Assembly: GCF_004303025.1 (NCBI RefSeq)
Contig: NZ_PJQW01000005.1
Location: 236,456-300,455, forward strand
Direction: 5' to 3'
DNA from: Flavobacterium sp. J27
GTDB taxonomy: Bacteria > Bacteroidota > Bacteroidia > Flavobacteriales > Flavobacteriaceae
Length of the DNA: 64,000 nucleotides
Shown: positions 36,868 through 43,985 of the stretch, piece by piece
Numbering within the stretch: the first letter of the stretch is position 1
Layout of the letters: each line of letters starts with the position of its first letter
Translations under genes and position numbers: made by a program
The notes under the pieces: model-generated
What the model saw: only the letters and a program-made list of their open reading frames with translations
The model's database searches: none
What the model was told of the DNA's origin: nothing

Positions 36868-38412
36868 ATGAAAGAGAAATCCATTTTATTTGTCTTCTTT
36901 TTTAAATGTGGGTTGCTGATAGCACAAGCACCTATCATTAGTTATCCTACTCCAAACACCTTTTTTGTAAATGAAACAATTACTCCTTTGATGCCTTCAA
37001 ATTCTGGAGGTTCTATTCCTAGTGAACCAGTTGTGAGTACGTTAGCAGGAACTGGATTAGCAGGCGCTTTAGATGGAACGATTACATCAGCTTCATTTAA
37101 TTATCCAACAGTGGTTACTTCAAATAATCAAAATGATATTATTGTAGTAGACAGGAGCAATCATAAGATAAGAGTGATTTCAAATTTTGTAACAGTATCA
37201 ACACTTGCAGGAACTGGTTCTTTAGGTGCTCAAAATGGCACCACTACAACGGCTACTTTTAATTATCCAGATGGAGCAATAATGGATAGCCAAGGAAATG
37301 TTTTTGTGACAGATCAAAGCAATCATATTATACGTAAAATTGACATAAATAGCCTAGTAACTACCTTTGCCGGTTCTGGAATAGCTGGTTTTCAAGATGG
37401 GATGGCTGTAAATGCTCAATTTTATTATCCTGCTGCCATGGCTATTGATGCAAATGATAATTTATTTATTGCAGACTATAGTAATCATCGTATTCGAAAA
37501 ATTACCCCATCAGGAATGGTTTCTACAATAGCAGGTTTAGGTAGTGCTGGTGCTACAGATGGAGCTATTTCTATTGCAAAGTTTAATGGGCCTACAGGTT
37601 TGTGTTTGGATGTATCAGGAAATGTATACGTGGCTGATTATGGCAATCATAAAATTCGTAAAATAGATACAAATGGACAAGTAAGTACTGTTGCGGGTTC
37701 AGGAATAGCAGGTGCTATTGACGATTATGGTACTTTGGCTCGTTTTAATCACCCTGCGGTTGTTGTTATCGATACACAAAACAATTTATATGTTACCGAT
37801 GAAGGCAATCATAAAATTCGTAAAATAACCCCTTCTGGAATGGTAAGTACTTTTGCTGGAACAGGAATGGAAGGAGCCAACGATGCTATTGCTTCAATGG
37901 CTACATTTAAAAATCCGACAGGGATAGCCATGCATAATGATACCCTTATCATAGCAGACTATGGCAATCATAAAATTCGTAAAATTATTACGTATAAATA
38001 TAGTGTTTCGCCTAATCTACCTATTGGACTATCGTTGAATGAACTAACAGGAGAAATTTCGGGAACCCCCACAACACCAAGTCCTATGACTGATTATACA
38101 GTTTCGGTAAGTAATGCTTCTGGTTCAAGTTCTTTTGTTGTAAGTATCGAAGTTGGTTCCTTGTCTGAAGTATCATTTTCTGACGCTACTTTTCAGTTGT
38201 ACCCAAATCCTATTTTAGATAAACTAACTATCAATTCCAAAGAAGATATAAAAAAAATAACGGTTTTTAATGCCGTTGGACAAGTTGTAAAAAAAATAAT
38301 TCCAAATCAAGAAAGAGTTTTGGTTGACTTTTCAACATTTGAAAAGGGAATTTACTTTCTTAATTTGGAATCTAAGACTACTGTTGCTACTTTTAAAGTG
38401 AGCAAAGAATAA
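36868..38412 (+). CDS. NHL-repeat secreted protein with T9SS sorting domain
   Basis: 514 aa with a signal peptide (about 1-19). Six NHL-type repeats (about 50-370), each with a phrase like VSTLAGTG, FNYP and NHKIRKI, should build a six-bladed propeller. A short Ig-like putative-peptidoglycan-type domain follows (PIGLSLNELTGEISGTP, 385-435), then a type A T9SS C-terminal domain (about 445-514) with FQLYPNPILDKL and a final FKVSKE. It is exported by the type IX system and probably acts as a surface binding protein; the ligand is unknown. Confidence 0.9.
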   Translation: MKEKSILFVFFFKCGLLIAQAPIISYPTPNTFFVNETITPLMPSNSGGSIPSEPVVSTLAGTGLAGALDGTITSASFNYPTVVTSNNQNDIIVVDRSNHKIRVISNFVTVSTLAGTGSLGAQNGTTTTATFNYPDGAIMDSQGNVFVTDQSNHIIRKIDINSLVTTFAGSGIAGFQDGMAVNAQFYYPAAMAIDANDNLFIADYSNHRIRKITPSGMVSTIAGLGSAGATDGAISIAKFNGPTGLCLDVSGNVYVADYGNHKIRKIDTNGQVSTVAGSGIAGAIDDYGTLARFNHPAVVVIDTQNNLYVTDEGNHKIRKITPSGMVSTFAGTGMEGANDAIASMATFKNPTGIAMHNDTLIIADYGNHKIRKIITYKYSVSPNLPIGLSLNELTGEISGTPTTPSPMTDYTVSVSNASGSSSFVVSIEVGSLSEVSFSDATFQLYPNPILDKLTINSKEDIKKITVFNAVGQVVKKIIPNQERVLVDFSTFEKGIYFLNLESKTTVATFKVSKE

Positions 38413-38421
38413 TCAATTTTT

Positions 38422-39519
38422 TTATCTTCTTAAATCTTTTTTAGAATAAGTAGACATCGGACAACCAAATTCATCCACTAAGTAATCATCCATTTCATCT
38501 GCTTTTAAAGCTAAGTTTTTAATTTGTTCTTTAACGTGATTTTGACTTTCTTGGTTTTTGAAAATGTCAGAAATGTGTACACGATAAGAAATAAAAATAT
38601 TGTTTTGATAAATTCCTAATTTAAAAGGACTTTGATTACTTGAAACAAGATAGGTATATAAGTCTAATAAGTTCTCTTTTGGTATACTATTTATGGGAGA
38701 AGTTACATAAAGATAATCTCTTTTGTAAATAAAAATCCGTATTTCTGAACTCCCTTGATGATAATTCCAGTATTCATAACCAGCTCTGGTTAAAATAGGG
38801 TTAATGCCTAATTCTGAAATTGCACTTTCAATAAAAGTACTTAAATCGCCAAGTTCTTCTTCTATGAATTCATCTTTTTGTAATTGTGCTCCGCAATTGT
38901 TACAATAATCTAAAGGGTCGTAAGCCAATGCATGACATGAAGAGCATTGTAATGAAAATTGATGTTTTGTATTAGTACTTACACTTTCAATAGCCGCTGT
39001 GATTTCTTTTACAGGTATAGCAAACCCCATATTGTCTGCATTGTTAAATTTTGAAGAATTAACTCCTACTAAAATACCGTCTTCTGTAACTAATGGACCA
39101 CCACTATTTCCTGGATTAATAGCCGCATCTGTTTGTACAAAATGTTTTCCATTCATATGCTGTTCAGGGTTGGACACAATTCCTTCTGTAATAGTAAAAG
39201 GCATTCCGAAGGGATACCCTAAAGCATATACTTTTTGACGAGTGGAAACATGTAAAGAATCGTTAATAGAAAAAGAAGGATCAATAAGCAATGGTGTTTC
39301 TGTTTTAAGGACTGCAATGTCAATATCTGGATTAATCAGGATAACATTTGCAATTACCCTGTTTTGATTTACATCTTCAATGGCTACTTTTTTATAGCCT
39401 TGTACCACATGATGGTTGGTAATAATTACATCTTCGTTTTTAAAATAAAAACCACTTCCTGTTGAAGACGAAGTTAATATTTTAAATGTGGCATTTTTGA
39501 GAGTATCTAAAGTGTGCAT
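38422..39519 (-). CDS. Cytosolic trypsin-like serine protease with zinc ribbon and YbjN-like tail
   Basis: 365 aa without a signal peptide. The protease part (1-175) has the S1C/HtrA triad: His in TNHHVV, Asp in DIDIAVLK and Ser in NPGNSGGP. A zinc ribbon follows (CSSC...CNNC, about 190-213). The last 140 residues, with PINSIPKENLLDLYTYLV and NNIFISYR, resemble a YbjN/type III chaperone-like fold and look similar to part of the adjacent gene product. It lacks a PDZ domain. It is co-oriented with the gene at 39526, upstream by 6 bp, so the two probably work together. Confidence 0.82.
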   Translation of the reverse strand: MHTLDTLKNATFKILTSSSTGSGFYFKNEDVIITNHHVVQGYKKVAIEDVNQNRVIANVILINPDIDIAVLKTETPLLIDPSFSINDSLHVSTRQKVYALGYPFGMPFTITEGIVSNPEQHMNGKHFVQTDAAINPGNSGGPLVTEDGILVGVNSSKFNNADNMGFAIPVKEITAAIESVSTNTKHQFSLQCSSCHALAYDPLDYCNNCGAQLQKDEFIEEELGDLSTFIESAISELGINPILTRAGYEYWNYHQGSSEIRIFIYKRDYLYVTSPINSIPKENLLDLYTYLVSSNQSPFKLGIYQNNIFISYRVHISDIFKNQESQNHVKEQIKNLALKADEMDDYLVDEFGCPMSTYSKKDLRR

Positions 39520-39525
39520 ATTTTT

Positions 39526-40692
39526 TTATTTAAATAAATTTGAAAAAAAACCTTTCTTTTTTGGTTGTTCTGTTTGAAATAATAACTCTTGCTCGTTCAT
39601 AATAGCAGTCATTCCTTTAAATAATATACTGGAAGCTTCTTTCCAAGGTTGTTTAGAGGCCTGTTCAAGAGTGGCTTGCGTTTTCTGAGCTACTTCTTTA
39701 GGTACCATATTATAATACAGCATATCATAGAAACTCAACAGTAACGTAAAAGTTGCTCCAATAAAATCTGCTTTAACAATTTCATCGTTAGCAATTTTTA
39801 AAGTATGTTCCAAATTTTTCTTCAAATGCTCAATTTCACTCCTCGATTTTATTGGAATAAAAGTTTCGGCCACATAGAAGTTTTCTAGTAATTCATCTTT
39901 TGGTATAGCTTGTAATGTTTGTAAAAATTGTTTTCCTTTTTGAATGCGAATATTAATATTGTCCTGTGAACCAAGATTAGAGATTTCTCTCTCAATGTCT
40001 GTTCTTAATTTACCTTGAGGCGACATACAGTAATCTATTTTTTTAAGGGTAATATTAATCACATCCCAATTGAAAAAACTAAGTCTTTCTTTATCAAAAT
40101 ACTCAAAATATTCATATGCTTCAGCTATAAAACCATTAAATTTATTCCAAATGATTTCTAAATCAGTTGCGTTATAAGGAGTTACTTTAGGTTCGTACAA
40201 CGAAGTAACATCAAAAGATGCTTTAAATTCATCGTCATAATTATCTGCCTTATGGCAAATTTCTTCTAAAACATAATAAATTTTGTATGGTTCGCATAAA
40301 TCTAAGGGTGCTTCATAATAGAAGTCTAATTCATTATTATTAAATCTAATCTGGGCAAGATTTAATGGAGAAAAATTAAGTTCAGCAATTCTTCTAAATA
40401 CTGGAATTTTATGCGTATTTCCTACTTTTAAGAAAGGTGCCTTTATTTTTAGTAAGGTTTCGGAAATTTCAATTTCAACAATTATAGAGCCGTGTGGAAT
40501 TTTAAAAGAAGTTTCAGTTGCATTTCCATATTGTTTTCTTATATCAGAATCAATATAATCTAAAAGTGTTAGAAATGAATCTTTGTATTGATCTGCTTTA
40601 TAAGCATCTAATGATTCCTTCCATTTTTCGACTTTAATCTTAGTCTCCAAAGAAGTCATCAAAGTTTTGTCATAACTTAATGAATTTGTCAT
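39526..40692 (-). CDS. Conserved hypothetical protein with YbjN-like domain
   Basis: 388 aa, soluble. Residues 40-170 contain FKIPHGSIIVEIEI, IPVFRRIAELNFSPLNLAQI and NNNELDFYYEAPL, an arrangement like YbjN or type III secretion chaperones and similar to the tail of the neighbouring protease. The C-terminal part is mostly helical and ends in a Lys-rich FFSNLFK. It is the first gene of a two-gene unit with the protease. Catalytic residues are not apparent; a chaperone or substrate-presenting role is an inference. Confidence 0.7.
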   Translation of the reverse strand: MTNSLSYDKTLMTSLETKIKVEKWKESLDAYKADQYKDSFLTLLDYIDSDIRKQYGNATETSFKIPHGSIIVEIEISETLLKIKAPFLKVGNTHKIPVFRRIAELNFSPLNLAQIRFNNNELDFYYEAPLDLCEPYKIYYVLEEICHKADNYDDEFKASFDVTSLYEPKVTPYNATDLEIIWNKFNGFIAEAYEYFEYFDKERLSFFNWDVINITLKKIDYCMSPQGKLRTDIEREISNLGSQDNINIRIQKGKQFLQTLQAIPKDELLENFYVAETFIPIKSRSEIEHLKKNLEHTLKIANDEIVKADFIGATFTLLLSFYDMLYYNMVPKEVAQKTQATLEQASKQPWKEASSILFKGMTAIMNEQELLFQTEQPKKKGFFSNLFK

Positions 40693-40746
40693 AATTGTTT
40701 ATTTGTTTTTTTGTTGTAAAGGGTAACCAATTTGAATCGCGTGAAA

Positions 40747-40754
40747 CAAATATA
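40747..40754 (-). promoter_or_regulatory. Putative -7 box TATATTTG for the 39.5-40.7 kb unit
   Basis: Read on the minus strand, this matches the Bacteroidota TAnnTTTG element about 55 bp upstream of the start at 40692. Confidence 0.4.
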
Positions 40755-40823
40755 AAGAATGACATTAATTTAAAAATACTCATTTTTAAGTATTTATGAT
40801 TTTTTTAAGTTTTTTTAGGAAAT

Positions 40824-40856
40824 AAAAAGCCAGATAAATAACTTATCTGGCTTTTT
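40824..40856 (-). terminator. Terminator of the alcohol dehydrogenase gene
   Basis: A 14-bp perfect stem AAAAAGCCAGATAA with its complement, 5-nt loop, T-rich on both sides; lies 19 bp past the stop at 40876. Confidence 0.8.
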
Positions 40857-40875
40857 AACGAATTAAGAATTTTAT

Positions 40876-42054
40876 TTAGTAACTCATTTCTACAATTTCT
40901 CTAACTTTTTCAGGGGTAATATTTTGCTTTTCTCCCAAAGCTTTCCAACCTCTTTCTTCAAAACGATTCACGATAAAATCGGCTGTATTTTCATAATTAT
41001 TGGTGTTTTCAGAAATTTTAGTTTTCATTCCCATAGTATGGAAAAAAGCAACTGTCTTTTCAATAGCTTCTTCAGCAATAGCTTCTGTTGAATTTCCTGT
41101 AAGATTCCATACGCGTTTACCATATTGGGCTAATTTATCTTTTTTAGTGTCAAACATCACACGATATAAATTAGGACCAATGATGGCTAATGTTCTCGCG
41201 TGATCTATTTCATATAAAGCGGTTAATTCATGTCCAATCATATGAGTAGCCCAATCCGAAGGGACACCTTTTTGAATCAAACCATTTAATGCCATAGTAG
41301 CACTCCATACAAAATTAGAAGCTAATTTGTAGTCGGATGGGTTTTCAACCACGTCAGGTCCAATTTCTATTAAAGTTTGTAAAATACCTTCTGCAATACG
41401 GTCTTGAAGCATCGCATCATGTGGATAAGTTAAATATTGTTCCATAACATGAGTAAAAGCATCAATTACCCCATTTTGTAATTGTTTTTTTGGTAACGAA
41501 ATAATTACTGTAGGATCAACAATAGAAAATACTGGAAATAAAGCACTTCCTCCTAAAGTTAATTTTTCTTGTGTTGCTTCAATAGTAACTACTGCTCCTG
41601 AGTTCATTTCCGAACCTGTTGCAGGCAAGGTTAATACTGTTCCAAATGGAACCACTTTGGACCCCTCTTTAAATAGAATGCGTTTTCTTAAAATATCTGC
41701 TGCATCTCCTTCATAATTTACTGCAGCTGAAATAAATTTCACTCCGTCTATAACACTTCCTCCACCTACAGCTAAAATAAAACCAATTTTTTCTTCTTTA
41801 ATGAGGGTTACAGCTTTCATTAAAGTTTCATATCTAGGATTGGGTTCAATACCTCCAAATTCAACAATCTGATTGGATTCAAACTGTTTTAATAAGGCCG
41901 TTTTTACCTGATCATAAACGCCATTTTTAAAAATACTTCCACCACCATAAGCAATAAGTATTTTTGTGTTTTCTGGTACTAAATTTTTTAACTTTTCAAT
42001 TTGTCCTTTACCAAAAACATAATTTACAGGATTATATAATTCAAAATTTAACAT
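40876..42054 (-). CDS. YqhD-like iron-containing alcohol/aldehyde dehydrogenase
   Basis: 392 aa. The group III metal-dependent ADH plan is clear: the nucleotide-binding start AYGGGSIFKNGVYDQV near 34, AVGGGSVIDGVKFISA near 96, and the metal ligands in DAFTHVMEQY (Asp and His) and GHELTALYEIDHARTLAI (two His). FVWSATMALNGLI is characteristic of YqhD, an NADPH-dependent aldehyde reductase that detoxifies short and reactive aldehydes. It lies 6 bp downstream of the DJ-1/PfpI gene, pointing to a carbonyl-stress unit. Confidence 0.92.
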   Translation of the reverse strand: MLNFELYNPVNYVFGKGQIEKLKNLVPENTKILIAYGGGSIFKNGVYDQVKTALLKQFESNQIVEFGGIEPNPRYETLMKAVTLIKEEKIGFILAVGGGSVIDGVKFISAAVNYEGDAADILRKRILFKEGSKVVPFGTVLTLPATGSEMNSGAVVTIEATQEKLTLGGSALFPVFSIVDPTVIISLPKKQLQNGVIDAFTHVMEQYLTYPHDAMLQDRIAEGILQTLIEIGPDVVENPSDYKLASNFVWSATMALNGLIQKGVPSDWATHMIGHELTALYEIDHARTLAIIGPNLYRVMFDTKKDKLAQYGKRVWNLTGNSTEAIAEEAIEKTVAFFHTMGMKTKISENTNNYENTADFIVNRFEERGWKALGEKQNITPEKVREIVEMSY

Positions 42055-42060
42055 GTCTAA

Positions 42061-42852
42061 TTAATTTAATTGATGTAGTAATTTTTGCGCCACTAATTTT
42101 GAAGAAGCAGGGTTTTGACCTGTAATTAATAAGCCATCTTCTACTGCGTAAGGTGCCCAGTTTTCTCCTTTGCTAAATTGTGCCCCATTTGCTTGAAGTG
42201 CATCTTCTAAAAGGAAAGGAACTACTTTCGTTAAACCTACCGCTTCTTCTTCAGTATTTGTAAAACCAGTTAGTTTTTTACCTTTTACTAAATGCTCACC
42301 ATTAATTATTACCTCTTTTAGAACTGCTGGTGCGTGACAAACAAAAGCAATAGGTTTATTGTTATTGTAAAATGAAACAATTAGGTTTTGAGAGGTCTCA
42401 CTTACAGCTAAATCCCATAAAGGTCCGTGACCACCAGGGTAGAACACAGCATCATAATCACTTTGGTTTACTTCAGCTAATGGAATAGTGTGTGCTAATT
42501 TTTCTTGTAAAGCAATATCTTTATCAAATCGTTTGGTGTCATCTGTAGCATTAGAAGGATCTGAACTTCTAGGGTCAATAGGAGGTTGTCCTCCTTTTGG
42601 TGAAGCAATAGTTATAAGAACACCTTGATCCGTTAATTCATAATAAGGTGCTACAAATTCTTCAATCCAAAAACCAGTTTTTTCTCTGGTATCACCTAAT
42701 TGATCATGACTGGTAACTACAAATAAGACTTTTTTTGTAGGAGTTGCCGTAACAGTTTCAGAATCGTTTTGTGGAGTAGTTTCCATTGTGTTTTCTTTTT
42801 CTTTACAACTGAGCGTTAAAATAAGGGCTAGTGAGAATGCAATTTGTTTCAT
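42061..42852 (-). CDS. DJ-1/PfpI family lipoprotein
   Basis: 263 aa. The DJ-1/PfpI domain (about 40-263) has the nucleophile elbow AFVCHAPAVL (Cys about 171) and YPGGHGPLWD near 140, as in HchA/Hsp31-type glyoxalase III or protein-repair enzymes. Unlike cytosolic relatives it begins with a lipoprotein signal, with lipobox TLSC (Cys16) and a Thr/Glu linker, so it should sit on the periplasmic side. It precedes the YqhD-like gene and diverges from a LysR regulator. Confidence 0.88.
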   Translation of the reverse strand: MKQIAFSLALILTLSCKEKENTMETTPQNDSETVTATPTKKVLFVVTSHDQLGDTREKTGFWIEEFVAPYYELTDQGVLITIASPKGGQPPIDPRSSDPSNATDDTKRFDKDIALQEKLAHTIPLAEVNQSDYDAVFYPGGHGPLWDLAVSETSQNLIVSFYNNNKPIAFVCHAPAVLKEVIINGEHLVKGKKLTGFTNTEEEAVGLTKVVPFLLEDALQANGAQFSKGENWAPYAVEDGLLITGQNPASSKLVAQKLLHQLN

Positions 42853-42911
42853 GTATTTTATTTTTTTGTCAAAATTACTACATATGTGGTATTAGTAAAA
42901 ATAATTTAAAT

Positions 42912-42941
42912 TATGTTTGTGATAAATATATTTATCACAAA
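42912..42941 (+). promoter_or_regulatory. 26-bp perfect palindrome, putative LysR operator overlapping a -7 box
   Basis: The palindrome at 42916-42941 has half-site TTTGTGATAAATA joined directly to its complement. A TATGTTTG -7 element at 42912-42919 overlaps the left arm, so binding could repress the lysR gene and act on the divergent DJ-1/yqhD unit. LysR sites usually keep T-N11-A dyads, which the centre provides. Confidence 0.7.
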
Positions 42942-42962
42942 TTAATTTTAGAATTTATTTAT

Positions 42963-43856
42963 ATGGTTAATTTAGAATGGTATCGCACTTTTAAAGCAGT
43001 TTATAAAAATGGCAATTTTTCAAATGCTGCCAAAGAATTGTTTATTAGTCAGCCGGCTGTAAGCCAGCAAATTAGTATGTTGGAGGCACACGTAGGTTAT
43101 AAATTATTTAATAGAAAATCAAAAGGAGTTGAACCCACAGAATATGCTAAATTGCTTAATAATTTAATCATCGAAGCTTTAGATCGTTTAGAGAATGTTG
43201 AAAACGGATTTAGAGAAAAAGCCTTCAGTTCAAACAAGCTAGTTTCTGTTGGGATTTCCAAACATCTATTCTCAAGTATTGGTAATTTATTATTGTCTAA
43301 ATTTGATTTTATCGATTTTACCTTTGCCGAAAATGACACCCTATTTCAATTGGTAGACTCCAAAAAAATTGATTTTGCCGTTGTAACTCGTAAATACGAT
43401 ACTTTTGATACCATTCAAAAGGAGGTAGGAACTATCAAACAAATTATGATAGCGAGTAATGATTTGGATATTACAGATTGTCTCAAAGAAATAGAAAATG
43501 AGAATTTAATGGCAGTAGAACATTGGTTAAACCAACAAAAATGGTATAGTTACGATGCTAGAATTCCTCATGTAAAGTTGTTTTGGCTTCATGTTTTTGA
43601 TAAGAAAAGACCTTCCATGATTTCTAATTATATTATTCCTTCCGAAAATGAGATGATTAATACCTTGTCTAAAAATTCTGGTTTAGCTGTAGTTTGGGAT
43701 AGTAATGCCAAAACATTCTTGGAAGAAGGTAAAATACAATTACTCTGGAATAGTCCTAAGATGCCTAACACAAAAGTTTTTTTATTGTCACGGAAAAATG
43801 ACACACTCAACAGTGTTTTAGATGAGGTCTTAAGTGAAATTAAAGTTTTTTTTTAA
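42963..43856 (+). CDS. LysR-family transcriptional regulator
   Basis: 297 aa from ATG 42963, which places the winged helix at the very start (LEWYRTFKAVYKNGNFSNAA); the longer frame from 42831 would overlap the divergent gene and is rejected. The substrate-binding-like domain covers about 90-297. Divergent from the DJ-1/YqhD unit across a 110-bp gap containing a perfect palindrome, so it most likely controls that unit and itself. The inducer is probably a reactive aldehyde, by inference from the targets. Confidence 0.9.
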   Translation: MVNLEWYRTFKAVYKNGNFSNAAKELFISQPAVSQQISMLEAHVGYKLFNRKSKGVEPTEYAKLLNNLIIEALDRLENVENGFREKAFSSNKLVSVGISKHLFSSIGNLLLSKFDFIDFTFAENDTLFQLVDSKKIDFAVVTRKYDTFDTIQKEVGTIKQIMIASNDLDITDCLKEIENENLMAVEHWLNQQKWYSYDARIPHVKLFWLHVFDKKRPSMISNYIIPSENEMINTLSKNSGLAVVWDSNAKTFLEEGKIQLLWNSPKMPNTKVFLLSRKNDTLNSVLDEVLSEIKVFF

Positions 43857-43954
43857 GTTTTGGTTTAACTTACACTTAACAATCTTAACTATTTTCTAAT
43901 CTAAGTTTTATTATTAGATAACTTTTTAAAAACAATCAAAAAGAAGGATGGATT

Positions 43955-43962
43955 TAGTTTTG
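43955..43962 (+). promoter_or_regulatory. Putative -7 box TAGTTTTG
   Basis: TAnnTTTG match 23 bp upstream of the start of the T9SS phosphoesterase gene. Confidence 0.35.
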
Positions 43963-43985
43963 CAATAGCTAAAAAGCAAACTATT

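Noticed and set aside
42831-42962. Longer N-terminus for the LysR regulator
   Set aside because: It would overlap the divergent gene and put 44 unconserved residues before the DNA-binding domain, while ATG 42963 gives the canonical start.
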